A stretch of DNA of 64,000 bases, taken from positions 1-64,000 of the forward strand of contig NZ_FOAM01000008.1 of assembly GCF_900109605.1 (NCBI RefSeq). The letters are read 5' to 3'. The translations under genes were made by a program, and so were the position numbers. Under the pieces are notes generated by a model. It was given only the letters and a program-made list of their open reading frames with translations, had not been told where the DNA came from and made no database searches. This DNA comes from Xaviernesmea oryzae. Its GTDB lineage: Bacteria > Pseudomonadota > Alphaproteobacteria > Rhizobiales > Rhizobiaceae. Below are positions 50,262-59,595 of this stretch, one piece after another (within the stretch, counting starts at the first letter, position 1; every line of letters starts with the position of its first letter).

Positions 50262-51580
50262 GCGACGTCACCTCATCCGCTTTCCAGGCGCAGGCTTCGG
50301 CCCGGCCCGGCCGCCGCGATATCGGCATTGCCAAACGCTATGCCGCAGAGCGCCGGTTCCGCGCCTATGGCGTGGCCGCCATCCTGACCGGCGTGTTCTT
50401 CCTGGCCGTGCTGCTGTGGACCGTCGTGTCGAATGGCTACACCGCCTTCCTGCAGACGACCATCACCTTGCCGATCACCTTCTCGGAAAAGGTGATCGAC
50501 CCGAAGAACGAGCGGGCCGACAATCCGCAGAAGCTGATGGCGGCCAACTATCCGCTGCTGGTGCGTGACGCGCTGATCCAGGAGCTGGGCATCGACGCCA
50601 ATGACCGCGCCAAGGTGAAGCTCGCCACGGACATGATCTCGGCCAGCGCCCGCACCCAGCTGCGCGACATCGTCGTGGCCAATCCGCAGGTGATCGGCCA
50701 GACCTTGCCGGTCGCCATTCTTGCCGAAGGCAATATCGACTCGGCCAACAAGGGCCAGATCGACCTGAAGGCCGACGAGGCCAACCGCAAGGTGAAGAAC
50801 CAGCAGCTCGCCTGGATGGACCAGCTGCGCGAGAAGGGCGCGCTGACCAAGCAGTTCAATACCGGCCTCTTCACCTTCGGCGCATCCAGCCGTCCCGAAG
50901 CCGCCGGCATCGGCGTGGCCGCGCTCGGTTCCTTCTACATGATGCTGATCGTTCTGGTCCTGGCCCTGCCGATCGGCGTCGCCGCGTCGATCTATCTGGA
51001 AGAATTCGCACCGAAGAACAGGTTCACCGACCTGATCGAGGTCAATATCAACAATCTCGCGGCCGTGCCCTCGATCGTCTATGGTCTCCTGGGCCTGGCG
51101 ATCTTCATCAACTTCGCCGGCCTGCCACGCTCGGCGTCGCTGGTCGGTGGCCTGGTGCTGACGCTGATGACGCTGCCGACGATCATCATCGCCACCCGTG
51201 CGGCACTGAAGGCCGTGCCGCCGTCGATCCGCGCGGCTGCTCTCGGTCTCGGTGCTTCGAAGATGCAGACTATCTTCCACCATGTGCTGCCGCTTGCCAT
51301 GCCGGGCATTCTCACCGGCACGATCATCGGCCTCGCCCATGCGCTGGGCGAAACCGCGCCGCTCCTGCTGATCGGCATGGTGGCCTTCGTGGTCGATTAT
51401 CCGGGTTCGCCGCTCGAGCCTTCCACCGCGCTTCCGGTGCAGATCTACATGTGGGCAAACGAGGCGGAGCGCGCCTTTGTCGAGCGTACCTCCGGGGCCA
51501 TCATGGTGCTCCTGGTGTTCCTGATCGTGATGAACCTCGGCGCGATCCTGTTGCGCCGGCGCTTCGAGCGCCGCTGGTAG
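50258..51580 (+). CDS. pstA: phosphate ABC transporter permease PstA
   Basis: A 440-residue permease with an N-terminal extension (about 30-215, resembling the DUF3333 domain of alphaproteobacterial PstA, with a helix near 38-58) and a permease core of about five helices. The EAA loop is AAALGLGASKMQTIFHHVLPLAMPGI. It pairs with PstC. It overlaps pstC by four bases and ends 14 bases before pstB, so the subunits are made together. Confidence 0.94.
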   Translation: MSDVTSSAFQAQASARPGRRDIGIAKRYAAERRFRAYGVAAILTGVFFLAVLLWTVVSNGYTAFLQTTITLPITFSEKVIDPKNERADNPQKLMAANYPLLVRDALIQELGIDANDRAKVKLATDMISASARTQLRDIVVANPQVIGQTLPVAILAEGNIDSANKGQIDLKADEANRKVKNQQLAWMDQLREKGALTKQFNTGLFTFGASSRPEAAGIGVAALGSFYMMLIVLVLALPIGVAASIYLEEFAPKNRFTDLIEVNINNLAAVPSIVYGLLGLAIFINFAGLPRSASLVGGLVLTLMTLPTIIIATRAALKAVPPSIRAAALGLGASKMQTIFHHVLPLAMPGILTGTIIGLAHALGETAPLLLIGMVAFVVDYPGSPLEPSTALPVQIYMWANEAERAFVERTSGAIMVLLVFLIVMNLGAILLRRRFERRW

Positions 51581-51594
51581 AAGGATAGAAGGCC

Positions 51595-52410
51595 ATGAAC
51601 ATGATGACGGAAGCTGCAGTCGAAAAGGCGCTTGATCAGAAAATGAATGCTGTCCCCTACAAGATGATCGGCAAGGACGTCTCGGTCTTCTACGGCGAGA
51701 AGCGCGCGCTTTTCGACGTCAACCTGAACATCCGCGAGAACACGGTCACCGCGTTGATCGGCCCCTCCGGCTGTGGCAAGTCGACCTTCCTGCGCACGCT
51801 CAACCGGATGAACGACACGATCGACCATTGCCGCGTCACCGGCAAGATCACGCTCGACACCGATGACATCTACGATCCGCAGATCGACGTGGTGGAGCTG
51901 CGCGCTCGTGTCGGCATGGTGTTCCAGAAGCCGAACCCTTTTCCCAAGACGATCTGGGAAAATGTCGCCTACGGACCGAAGATCCACGGCCTCGCCCGCA
52001 GCAGGGCCGATCTCGACACCATCGTCGAGCAGAGCCTGCAGAAGGCCGGCCTGTTCAACGAGGTGAAGGATCGTCTGCATGAGGCCGGCACCGGCCTGTC
52101 CGGCGGCCAGCAGCAGCGTCTGTGCATCGCACGTGCCATCGCCGTCAGCCCGGAAGTGATCCTGATGGACGAGCCCTGCTCGGCGCTCGATCCGATCGCC
52201 ACCGCCAAGGTCGAGGAGCTGATCCACGAGCTGCGCGCCAATTTCACCATCGTCATCGTCACGCATTCGATGCAGCAGGCGGCTCGCGTCTCGCAGCGCA
52301 CCGCCATGTTCCACCTTGGCCATCTGGTCGAGGAGAATGACACCGACAAGATGTTCACCAATCCGGATGACCAGCGGACGCAGGACTACATCATGGGTCG
52401 CTTCGGCTGA
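51595..52410 (+). CDS. pstB: phosphate ABC transporter ATP-binding protein PstB
   Basis: A 271-residue ABC ATPase. Walker [10 protein letters not shown] (56-64), Q-loop [16 protein letters not shown], signature [16 protein letters not shown], Walker [16 protein letters not shown] and switch His in [11 protein letters not shown]. It energises phosphate import and is linked to PhoR signalling. GAAGG precedes ATG 51595. The pattern is very close to other PstB proteins. Confidence 0.97.
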   Translation: MNMMTEAAVEKALDQKMNAVPYKMIGKDVSVFYGEKRALFDVNLNIRENTVTALIGPSGCGKSTFLRTLNRMNDTIDHCRVTGKITLDTDDIYDPQIDVVELRARVGMVFQKPNPFPKTIWENVAYGPKIHGLARSRADLDTIVEQSLQKAGLFNEVKDRLHEAGTGLSGGQQQRLCIARAIAVSPEVILMDEPCSALDPIATAKVEELIHELRANFTIVIVTHSMQQAARVSQRTAMFHLGHLVEENDTDKMFTNPDDQRTQDYIMGRFG

Positions 52411-52454
52411 GGCCTGCGCCCTGCCGTTGTCCGTATCGCGAGGAAAGAACGAAC

Positions 52455-53165
52455 ATGTCCAATCACATCGTTTCCGTCTATGACGAAGACCTGAAATATC
52501 TGTCGCGCCGCATTTCCGAAATGGGCGGCCTGGCGGAGCAGATGGTGGCGGAGTCCGTCCGCGCGCTCGTCAATGCCGATCTCGGCCTGGCCCAGAAGGT
52601 CATCTCCGACGACGTGCTGCTTGATGAGGCAGAACGCCAGATCGGCGAGAAGGCGATCGTCACTATCGCCAAGCGCCAGCCCATGGCTGCCGACCTGCGC
52701 GAGATCATGGGCTCGATCCGGATCGCCGCCGATCTCGAGCGTGTCGGCGACCTCGGCAAGAACACGGCCAAACGCGTGATCGCTGTGGCCAGCACCAGCC
52801 TGCCGCGGCAGCTGGCGCGTGGCCTGGAGCATCTGGCCGAGCTTGCCTTGACCCAGCTCAAGGAAGTGCTCGATGTCTATGCCTCCCGCTCGCCGGAAAA
52901 GGCCAACAGCATTCGCGAGCGCGACGAGGAGATCGACGCGATCTATACCTCGCTGTTCCGCGAACTCTTGACCTACATGATGGAAGATCCGCGCAACATC
53001 ACCTCCTGCACGCATCTTCTCTTCTGCGCCAAGAACATCGAGCGCATCGGCGATCACGCGACCAACATTGCCGAGACGATCTACTACATGGCGACGGGTT
53101 CCCAGCTCGTTGGCGAGCGTCCGAAGGACGATTCGTCCAACACCGTCGGCGCCGTCAACGGCTGA
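52455..53165 (+). CDS. phoU: phosphate signalling regulator PhoU
   Basis: A 236-residue PhoU with two three-helix repeats. The metal-binding E/D-x-E/D pattern appears in DLREIMGSIRIAADLERVGDLGKNTAKR and later FCAKNIERIGDHATNIAETIYY. It mediates between PstB and PhoR to stop PHO expression in phosphate-rich cells. ATG 52455 after GAGGAAAG. A stable hairpin follows. Confidence 0.96.
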   Translation: MSNHIVSVYDEDLKYLSRRISEMGGLAEQMVAESVRALVNADLGLAQKVISDDVLLDEAERQIGEKAIVTIAKRQPMAADLREIMGSIRIAADLERVGDLGKNTAKRVIAVASTSLPRQLARGLEHLAELALTQLKEVLDVYASRSPEKANSIRERDEEIDAIYTSLFRELLTYMMEDPRNITSCTHLLFCAKNIERIGDHATNIAETIYYMATGSQLVGERPKDDSSNTVGAVNG

Positions 53166-53178
53166 GACAGCAAGGCAG

Positions 53179-53200
53179 CCGGCCGCCCAATGGCGGCCGG
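53179..53200 (+). terminator. hairpin after phoU
   Basis: CCGGCCGCC and GGCGGCCGG form a perfect 9-bp stem with a CAAT loop, 14 bases after the phoU stop. There is no T-run, so it may be a weak terminator or stabiliser that separates the pst operon from phoB. Confidence 0.45.
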
Positions 53201-53627
53201 TCGCACTCTTGCCAGGGCCTGTTTCCGTAACCGGCGAAATAGCGTGCGAGCCGTGTGTCTTGTCTGCGTTGGTCTGTTCCGTGTGAGCGTGGCAGATCGC
53301 TGTCGATGGCCACTGGAATGCACCTGTTTTGCCGGCTTATCTCTCAGCGGCTGAGCTGTTCGCGCCGATGGGCAAGGTTGGGGAAGGGTTCCCCACGCGC
53401 GGCGCGGGCGGCAGGCTCCGCGGACATGGATGCGAAAGAGACGGCCGAATAGGCGGAGTGCACGTCATGAACAATAGCCGGCTCATGATCTGGTGCGGAT
53501 CTGCAGACGCGCTCTTCCTGCCGTGCCGAGGGTCACCTGTCCGGTCCTGCAAATGAGAAATTGCGCTTTGCTGCTCGTGAAGAGCGCGCAACAGGCGAAA
53601 AATATGCGACTTTCGGAGTGACATGCC
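53201..53627. other. phoU-phoB intergenic region
   Basis: About 430 bases with no convincing gene and no clear PHO box. TTTCGGAGTG lies before the phoB start. A separate promoter for phoB is likely because of the distance, but no specific motif can be supported. Confidence 0.4.
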
Positions 53628-54311
53628 ATGGTGCCAAGAATTGCCGTTGTCGAAGATGAAGAGGCTCTGAGCGTTCTTCTGCGCTACAATCTCGAAGCGG
53701 AAGGCTTTGAAGTCGATGCCATCCTGCGCGGCGATGAGGCCGAAATCCGCCTGCAGGAGCGTCTGCCAGACCTTCTCATTCTTGACTGGATGCTTCCCGG
53801 CGTCTCCGGCATCGAACTGTGCCGGCGCCTACGCCAGCGGCCTGAAACGGAACGCCTGCCCATCATCATGCTGACCGCGCGCGGTGAGGAAAGCGAGCGC
53901 GTTCGGGGTCTGGCAACCGGCGCAGACGATTATGTCGTCAAGCCGTTCTCGACACCGGAGCTGATGGCCCGCGTCAAGGCCATGCTACGTCGCGCCAAGC
54001 CGGAGGTGCTCTCGACGCTGTTGAAATGCGGCGATATCGAGCTTGATCGCGAAACCCATCGCGTTCATCGCAAGAGCCGCGAAGTCCGGCTCGGCCCGAC
54101 CGAATTTCGCCTGCTCGAATTCTTCATGTCCTCTCCCGGCCGGGTCTTCTCGCGCTCCCAGCTTCTCGATGGTGTTTGGGGCCATGATATCTATGTGGAC
54201 GAGCGCACGGTCGACGTGCATGTCGGGCGCCTGCGCAAGGCCCTGAACTTCGCCAATATGCAGGATGTGATCCGCACTGTGCGTGGCGCAGGCTATTCCC
54301 TCGAGGGATAG
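53628..54311 (+). CDS. phoB: phosphate response regulator PhoB
   Basis: A 227-residue OmpR-type regulator. The receiver has acidic residues VVEDEE, phosphorylated Asp53 (LILDWMLPG), Thr/Ser LTARGEE and Lys105 (VVKPFS). The winged helix DNA-binding domain includes RLGPTEFRLLEFFMSSPGRVFSRSQLL and RTVDVHVGRLRKAL. It binds PHO boxes such as that upstream of pstS. ATG 53628 with GGAGTG nine bases upstream; the adjacent ATG 53623 is out of frame. Confidence 0.95.
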   Translation: MVPRIAVVEDEEALSVLLRYNLEAEGFEVDAILRGDEAEIRLQERLPDLLILDWMLPGVSGIELCRRLRQRPETERLPIIMLTARGEESERVRGLATGADDYVVKPFSTPELMARVKAMLRRAKPEVLSTLLKCGDIELDRETHRVHRKSREVRLGPTEFRLLEFFMSSPGRVFSRSQLLDGVWGHDIYVDERTVDVHVGRLRKALNFANMQDVIRTVRGAGYSLEG

Positions 54312-54473
54312 GCGGCGTTGCCAGAGGCTCGTCCACTTTGGCTGAAGGGCTGTCATTCGCTGGGTAGGGCATAATGCCAGCTCGTTGAATGGGCCTGTCA
54401 TCCGGACGATGATGCATGGCAACCCAATCGGTTTGAAAGATCTCCGGGTTGTGATAGACTTCTGATTTAGGAG
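54312..54473. other. region after phoB
   Basis: Non-coding, with AGGAGGAG at the right end. No terminator with a T-run directly after phoB is seen; the first clear hairpin is within the following inverted-repeat element. Confidence 0.4.
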
Positions 54474-54611
54474 GAGGTGAGACGACTTTCTCTCCGGTGG
54501 GAGCCGGGCTTTCGCCCGACCCCCGTTTTACTAGAAGCTGAATGTCAGGGTTAGCCTGCAAGCCTTTAACCTGACCGTCAGCATTAGCCGGAATTTCAAT
54601 CGTCTCACCTC
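54474..54611. ncRNA. candidate branched structured RNA or small inverted-repeat element
   Basis: GAGGTGAGACGA (54474-54485) and TCGTCTCACCTC (54600-54611) are perfect 12-bp arms closing 114 bases. Inside are CGGGC-TTTC-GCCCG (about 54504-54517) and a longer stem of GCTGA/TCAGC (54537-54541 and 54578-54582) with GTCAGGGTTA/TAACCTGAC inside (54544-54553 and 54567-54575). The result is a three-way junction. It is not coding and matches no RNA family I know. It may also be a MITE-like insertion. Strand cannot be told. Confidence 0.4.
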
Positions 54612-54820
54612 ATTTCTTTCGCCGCATCCAGTTGACGCGGCAAAGATGGTTTGACCCGATTTGGCAGGGTAAGCAAGACAATCCGAATAAGATGATATTC
54701 GAGGAGGGGGCGGCGCCCGATCCCCTTGTTGTGCAGGTGTTTCTTGATCATCTGCGTCAGGACGCGGCGCCACTGCTCCGTTGCTGGCCTGACGTCCGGC
54801 TCTTCGTACAGCCAGGCACA

Positions 54821-54856
54821 AAAAAGCCGCCGATCTCGCAGGAGATCAGCGGCTTT
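54821..54856 (-). terminator. terminator of gcrA
   Basis: AAAAGCCGCCGATCTC and GAGATCAGCGGCTTTT pair with one mismatch around GCAG. On the minus strand the stem is followed by TTTTTTG, giving a good Rho-independent terminator 26 bases after the gcrA stop. It also has T bases in the plus direction, so it may stop transcripts from phoB. Confidence 0.85.
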
Positions 54857-54881
54857 TGCAGGTCTGGACCTTAAAGCGTTA

Positions 54882-55427
54882 TCAGCGCATGCGGCGGCGC
54901 TCGGCCGAAGGCTGGTAAGCCAGGCGGGCGTGATAGGTGCAATAGGGCGAGTTTTCATTGCAGTCATTGCCGCAAAAGTGAAAGTCGTCCTTCATCGGAT
55001 CGCCGACAGGCCATTTGCAAGTGCGGTCGGTCAGCTGGGTCAGCGCCAGCTTGCGCGTCATCGGCACGACGACGTTGCCCGATGTGGCGGTAACCGGGGA
55101 GGTTTCTTCCGCGGGCACCGGTGCGCCGCCATCCTTCATCACGGCGACATCGTTCGGGCGCATGGTGGTGCGCGGCAGAATCCGCGGCGCTTCGGCCTGA
55201 GGACGCTGCGGTGCTGGAGCGGGTGTCGCAGGACGTTTCGGGCGGGCATTGGCCGCCGCAGGGGCGGAGCCGCCGGCTTTGGCGCGGCCTGGAAGAGAGA
55301 GACGATGAACCTTGCCAATCACCGCATTTCGGCTGACACCGCCGAGTTGTGCGGCGATCTGGCTCGCGCTCAAGCCTTCGGACCAGAGTTTTTTGAGCTT
55401 TTCGACTCTCTCATCGGTCCAATTCAT
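54882..55427 (-). CDS. gcrA: cell cycle regulator GcrA
   Basis: A 181-residue GcrA. The N-terminal helix-turn-helix is MNWTDERVEKLKKLWSEGLSASQIAAQLGG (DNA binding, GANTC-methylation dependent in Caulobacter), then a Pro/Ala-rich linker, and a C-terminal sigma-70-binding domain with TCKWPVGDP, DFHFCGNDC and SPYCTYHARLAYQP. The ATG at 55427 follows GGAGACG; the longer frame to 55700 is not GcrA. Five GANTC sites lie 137-184 bases upstream, so its own expression is probably methylation-dependent. Confidence 0.95.
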   Translation of the reverse strand: MNWTDERVEKLKKLWSEGLSASQIAAQLGGVSRNAVIGKVHRLSLPGRAKAGGSAPAAANARPKRPATPAPAPQRPQAEAPRILPRTTMRPNDVAVMKDGGAPVPAEETSPVTATSGNVVVPMTRKLALTQLTDRTCKWPVGDPMKDDFHFCGNDCNENSPYCTYHARLAYQPSAERRRMR

Positions 55428-55563
55428 GCTCTCGTCTCCATTTCGGGCGCTGAAGTTGACGGAATCCGTCATCCCAGGCCCGGCTGTTCTTCCGGGGCCT
55501 TGAGCGCCGCAACTGTTTTGGTGACTAGGTCCGCCGCACGCGTCTAGTGATGGTCTTAACCTA

Positions 55564-55610
55564 GAGTCGGGCAGACTCCGTGACAAGAGTCCCTGGAATC
55601 GCCTCGAATC
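55564..55610. promoter_or_regulatory. cluster of five GANTC (CcrM) sites upstream of gcrA
   Basis: GAGTC 55564, GACTC 55574, GAGTC 55587, GAATC 55596 and GAATC 55606, all within 47 bases; a sixth (GAATC 55462) is closer to the gene. GcrA acts with sigma-70 at promoters containing methylated GANTC. Random expectation is about one per 256 bases, so the cluster is notable. Confidence 0.75.
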
Positions 55611-55759
55611 GATTTTCTGGTTTTCCCCAACTTGCTGCCCGAGTGTGACGCATTTGCAAGGGCAGGAATGAGGCGCGATCTCGGAAAAATTTCGCCTCAA
55701 GCGCCTGCATTTCCGGCAGTTTTGTTGACAGCGACCCCTGAAATGCCGATAGTGCGGCC

Positions 55760-55785
55760 GCCGCCGGAAGGCGGCATTTTCTTTT
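55760..55785 (+). terminator. terminator-like hairpin in the argD leader
   Basis: GCCGCC and GGCGGC with a GGAA loop, followed by ATTTTCTTTTC, 72 bases before argD. There is no plus-strand gene upstream to terminate, so it may be an attenuator of argD or end a small transcript. The stem is short (6 bp). Confidence 0.45.
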
Positions 55786-55856
55786 CAAAAGGCTCGCGGA
55801 CCCCCTGCGGTGCATGAGCCTGCCTGCAAGATGATCGCCGATCTGGAGATTGCGCT

Positions 55857-57059
55857 ATGGCCACTGCCACGCCGCTTTACGAGACTTACATGCGCGCGCC
55901 TTTGCGCTTCGAGCGCGGCGAGGGCGTCTGGCTGATCGCCGAAAATGGCAAGCGATATCTCGATTTCGCCGCTGGCGTCGCGGTCAATTCGCTCGGCCAT
56001 GCGCATCCGCATCTCGTCGAAGCGCTGAAGGTGCAGGCCGACAAGGTCTGGCATCTGTCCAACCTGTATGAGGTTCCGGGCCAGGAAACGCTTGCCGCCC
56101 GGCTGACGGCGGCAACCTTTGCCGACAAGGTCTTTTTCACCAATTCCGGCGCGGAAGCGCTGGAATGCGCGATCAAGACCGCGCGGCGCTATCACTACGC
56201 CAAGGGCAGCCAGGAAAAATTCACGATCATCACCTTCGAGGGCGCCTTTCACGGCCGCACGCTGGCGACGATCGCGGCCGGCGGCCAGGCAAAATATCTG
56301 GAAGGCTTCGGCCCGAAGGCGCCGGGCTTCCTTCAGGTGCCTTTCGGCGATCTCGACGCCGTGAAGGCTGCGATCGACGATGAGACGGCCGGCATCTTGA
56401 TCGAGCCGATCCAGGGTGAAGGCGGCATCCGGGTCGCGTCGCGCGAGTTCCTGCAGGGTCTGCGCGCGCTTTGTGACGAGTTCGGCCTGCTTCTGATGCT
56501 GGACGAGGTTCAGTGCGGCGTCGGCCGGACTGGCAAGTTCTTCGCGCATGAACATTACGGCATCACGCCCGATATCATGGCAGTCGCCAAGGGCATTGGC
56601 GGCGGCTTCCCGTTCGGCGCCTGCCTGGCAACCGCGGAGGCAGCATCCGGCATGGTGGCGGGCACACATGGCTCGACCTATGGCGGTAATCCGCTGGCCA
56701 TGGCGGTCGGCAATGCGGTGCTGGACGTGGTTCTGGCCGAAGGTTTCCTAGAGCAGGTGCGCGACACCGCATTGGTTCTGCGTCAAGGTCTGGCCTCGCT
56801 GAAGGACCGCTTCCCCGATGTGATCGAGGAAATTCGCGGCGATGGCCTCATGCTGGGCATCAAGGGGCGCGTGCCGGTGGCCGAGCTTCTGGGTGCCATC
56901 CGCGCCGAGGACATGCTGGCCGTTCCGGCCGGTGAAAATGTCGTGCGTATCCTGCCGCCGTTGATCACGACGGCTGAGGAAGCGCGCGAGGGACTGAACC
57001 GGCTGGAGCGGGCGGCCTCCCGGCTGCAGGCCGCGCAGCCGCAAAGGGCGACCGCCTAA
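55857..57059 (+). CDS. argD: acetylornithine aminotransferase
   Basis: A 400-residue class III PLP aminotransferase. [22 protein letters not shown] binds the phosphate, [35 protein letters not shown] contains the PLP Asp region and Lys about 245, and [15 protein letters not shown] follows. It makes N-acetylornithine from the semialdehyde in arginine synthesis (and can act in lysine synthesis). ATG 55857. argF follows after a strong hairpin, so both are arginine genes that may be transcribed together only in part. Confidence 0.94.
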   Translation: MATATPLYETYMRAPLRFERGEGVWLIAENGKRYLDFAAGVAVNSLGHAHPHLVEALKVQADKVWHLSNLYEVPGQETLAARLTAATFADKVFFTNSGAEALECAIKTARRYHYAKGSQEKFTIITFEGAFHGRTLATIAAGGQAKYLEGFGPKAPGFLQVPFGDLDAVKAAIDDETAGILIEPIQGEGGIRVASREFLQGLRALCDEFGLLLMLDEVQCGVGRTGKFFAHEHYGITPDIMAVAKGIGGGFPFGACLATAEAASGMVAGTHGSTYGGNPLAMAVGNAVLDVVLAEGFLEQVRDTALVLRQGLASLKDRFPDVIEEIRGDGLMLGIKGRVPVAELLGAIRAEDMLAVPAGENVVRILPPLITTAEEAREGLNRLERAASRLQAAQPQRATA

Positions 57060-57091
57060 ACCCGGCGCGCTTACCCCAGCCAAGCTCCTGT

Positions 57092-57135
57092 CGAGAGCGG
57101 CAGCGCCTGCAGGGCGCGCCGCTCTCGATGTTTTT
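57092..57135 (+). terminator. strong hairpin between argD and argF
   Basis: CGAGAGCGGC and GCCGCTCTCG are perfect 10-bp arms with an inner GCGCC-TGCA-GGGCGC pairing, then ATGTTTTTCC. It looks like a Rho-independent terminator 33 bases after argD and about 80 before argF. Confidence 0.7.
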
Positions 57136-57212
57136 CCAGTCCGCGCCGCCGCGCTGTGGCTGGAAGCGAAGGACTGCAGGGGTTGCGCCCGAAAAACGAT
57201 AGATGGAACGGC

Positions 57213-58133
57213 ATGATGGCGAGCACCAGGCATTTTCTCGATCTCTCGGCGATGGGCGCCGAGGATCTCCGGGCGATCATCGACGATGCGCGCGTTCGCA
57301 AGACCGCGACGAAGCAGGGCACGGCAGAAAAGCCGCTCGCCGGCAAGATGCTGGCCATGATCTTCGAGAAGCCATCGACCCGCACCCGTGTCTCCTTCGA
57401 TGTCGGCATGCGCCAGCTTGGCGGCGAGACGCTGTTTCTGTCGGGCACGGAGATGCAGCTTGGCCGCGCCGAGACGATCGGCGATACCGCCCGCGTGCTC
57501 TCGCGCTATGTCGATGCCATCATGATCCGCACGACCGACCATGCCCGTCTGCTGGAATTGGCTGAACACGCGACCGTGCCTGTAATCAACGGCCTGACGG
57601 ATGCCACGCATCCCTGCCAGATCATGGCCGATATCATGACCTTCGAGGAACATAAGGGACCCGTCAAAGGCCGTACGATCGCCTGGACCGGCGACGGCAA
57701 CAATGTGCTGCATTCCTTCGTCGAAGGATCGGCGCGTTTTGGCTATCGCATGGCCATGGCGACACCGCTCGGCTCCGAGCCGGAGGACCGCTTTCTGAAT
57801 TGGGCGCGCAATCATGGTGGTGAAATCATGCTCTGCCACGATGCCGAGCAGGCCGTTGCGGGCGCCGATTGCGTGGTGACAGATACGTGGGTGTCGATGA
57901 ACCAGGAGCATCGCGCCCGTGGCCACAATGTCTTCCAGCCTTTCCAGGTCAATGGCGCCTTGATGGCCAAGGCTGCGCCGGACGCGCTGTTCATGCACTG
58001 CCTGCCGGCCCATCGCGGCGAGGAGGTCACGGATGAGGTGATCGACGGCGCGCAGTCAGTGGTGTTCGACGAAGCGGAAAACCGTCTGCATGCGCAGAAG
58101 TCTGTGCTCGCCTGGTGCCTCGGCGCCATCTAA
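57213..58133 (+). CDS. argF: ornithine carbamoyltransferase
   Basis: A 306-residue OTCase. The carbamoyl phosphate motif EKPSTRTR is near residues 48-55, HPCQ near 133-136, and ornithine-binding [13 protein letters not shown] near 263. It makes citrulline from ornithine. ATG 57213 or the adjacent ATG 57216 is the start; the upstream frame is not similar. It follows argD, separated by a terminator-like hairpin. Confidence 0.95.
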   Translation: MMASTRHFLDLSAMGAEDLRAIIDDARVRKTATKQGTAEKPLAGKMLAMIFEKPSTRTRVSFDVGMRQLGGETLFLSGTEMQLGRAETIGDTARVLSRYVDAIMIRTTDHARLLELAEHATVPVINGLTDATHPCQIMADIMTFEEHKGPVKGRTIAWTGDGNNVLHSFVEGSARFGYRMAMATPLGSEPEDRFLNWARNHGGEIMLCHDAEQAVAGADCVVTDTWVSMNQEHRARGHNVFQPFQVNGALMAKAAPDALFMHCLPAHRGEEVTDEVIDGAQSVVFDEAENRLHAQKSVLAWCLGAI

Positions 58134-58605
58134 GGCAGCTCCAGCCAAGCCTCTGACGCATCGAGCTATAGCGCGCAGCCGGCCTCTCCATCCGGCTAGT
58201 CGCGCGGCCTTGAAATCGTGCAGGACCGCAACGATCTAAGCCTTCGACAGGGTGAGCCGGTTTCTCCGCTTCGCGGGGCCGGTGACAGCCTCTTGCCTTG
58301 GTTTGGGCGTTGAGGCTGGACAAATGATCTGAAACCCCAAAAATATGGGTGCGCATCGGTCCTTGCCGATGCCGCGCCCTGCGCCTGTATACGCCTCGAA
58401 GCTGCCGCCCGAGAATGGGATGCCGCATCGAGTCGCGCGTGACGTTGTGACACTTTCAATCTGCTGCATCAGCCTGTTCCTCATAGGGCGAGCGCGTGCA
58501 CTGGAACGCAAGACGAGAAGGCCGCGGCCCACGTTAGGGCGTGCCGCCTTCTCCCAGAAGAGGCTGCGTGTTCCGCATCTTGGCGGCCGGCGTGGCCCAG
58601 GTAGG
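58134..58605. other. argF-hslO intergenic region
   Basis: About 470 bases without a clear gene. It has an AGCCGG/CCGGCT hairpin near 58176-58197 and the second copy of the dispersed repeat (58441-58470). CTTGAA-N17-CGATCT at 58209-58237 weakly resembles an RpoH promoter. Confidence 0.45.
58441..58470 (-). repeat. dispersed repeat, copy 2
   Basis: The minus strand reads GATGCAGCAGATTGAAAGTG and TCACAACGTC, about 25 of 30 bases equal to 27978-28007. It lies in the hslO leader region, 135 bases from the start. Confidence 0.55.
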
Positions 58606-59595
58606 ATGACGATGGACAATACTCCCGGCCTTGGGCAGTTCGATTTTGCAGGGGATGATCATGTCGTGCCCTTTCAGGTGGAGGGGCTGGATGTGCGTGG
58701 CCGCGCCGTTCAGCTCGGCCCGATGCTCGATGCTATTCTCGAGCGCCACAACTATCCGCTTCCGGTCGCCCGTCTGGTGGCTGAAACCGTGGTGCTGACC
58801 GTGCTGCTCGGCACTTCGCTAAAATTCGAGGGCAAGCTGATCGTGCAGACCAAGAGCGATGGTCCGGTCGATCTCGTGGTCGCCGATTTCGCGACGCCCG
58901 ATCGCGTGCGCGCCTATGCCCGCTATGACGAGGAGGCGCTGCAGGCCGCCATCGACAAGGGCCAGGTTCTGCCACAACAATTGCTGGGCGAGGGCATCCT
59001 GGCCTTCACCATCGATCAGGGTGTGCATATGCAGCGCTATCAAGGCATCGTGCCGCTCGATGGTGCTTCGCTGGAAGAGATCGCCGGTGTCTATTTCCGC
59101 CAGTCGGAGCAGATTCCGACCAAGGTGCGTCTGGGCGTGGCCGAATTGCTCGACCGCGACGAAAGCGGCAAGCCGCGCCATCGCTGGCGGGCGGGCGGCA
59201 TGGTCGCGCAATTTCTGCCGGAGTCACCGGAGCGTATGCGCCAGCCGGACCTGCATGGCGGCGATGGCGCCGGCGCGCATGAGCTTGAGATCGACGATCT
59301 CTGGGACGAGGCGCGGGTGATGGTCGAGACGATCGATGCGGACGAATTGACCGACCCGACCGTCGGCACCGAGCGACTGCTCTATCGCTTGTTCCACGAG
59401 CGTGGCGTGCGGGTCTATCCGCCTCAGCCGGTCTATGACCGTTGCACCTGCTCGCGCGAGAAGATCCGGGATGTTCTGGCAAGCCTGAGCCAGGAGGAAC
59501 TGGAGGAAACCGTGCAGGAAGGGTCGGTTTCGGTCAGCTGCGAATTCTGCTCGACCACCTATCGCTTCGAGGCGACGGAAATCCGCCCGCAATAG
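58606..59595 (+). CDS. hslO: redox-regulated chaperone Hsp33
   Basis: A 329-residue Hsp33. The N-terminal chaperone domain (VVPFQVEGLDVRGRAVQLG, ILERHNYPLPVARLVAETVVLTVLLG, LKFEGKLIVQTKSDGPVDLVVADF) is followed by the zinc redox switch: RCTCSREK (Cys about 279 and 281) and CEFC (about 312 and 315). Oxidation frees zinc and activates holdase function. Two ATGs (58606 and 58612) fit the ribosome site. It is followed by a terminator. Confidence 0.95.
   Translation: MTMDNTPGLGQFDFAGDDHVVPFQVEGLDVRGRAVQLGPMLDAILERHNYPLPVARLVAETVVLTVLLGTSLKFEGKLIVQTKSDGPVDLVVADFATPDRVRAYARYDEEALQAAIDKGQVLPQQLLGEGILAFTIDQGVHMQRYQGIVPLDGASLEEIAGVYFRQSEQIPTKVRLGVAELLDRDESGKPRHRWRAGGMVAQFLPESPERMRQPDLHGGDGAGAHELEIDDLWDEARVMVETIDADELTDPTVGTERLLYRLFHERGVRVYPPQPVYDRCTCSREKIRDVLASLSQEELEETVQEGSVSVSCEFCSTTYRFEATEIRPQ

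Larger units (their letters stand above)
55428..55856. other. gcrA-argD intergenic region
   Basis: Divergent promoter region of 430 bases with the GANTC cluster in the middle and, toward argD, a hairpin GCCGCC-GGAA-GGCGGC (55760-55775) plus ATTTTCTTTT. The hairpin is described separately. Confidence 0.5.

Noticed and set aside
54632-54874. 80-codon plus-strand frame after the structured element
   Set aside because: It reads through the gcrA terminator and has no ribosome site. The part before the terminator looks somewhat protein-like, so a decayed gene cannot be excluded.
58209-58237. CTTGAA-N17-CGATCT as an RpoH promoter for hslO
   Set aside because: The -10 part fits only partly and the distance to hslO is over 350 bases.
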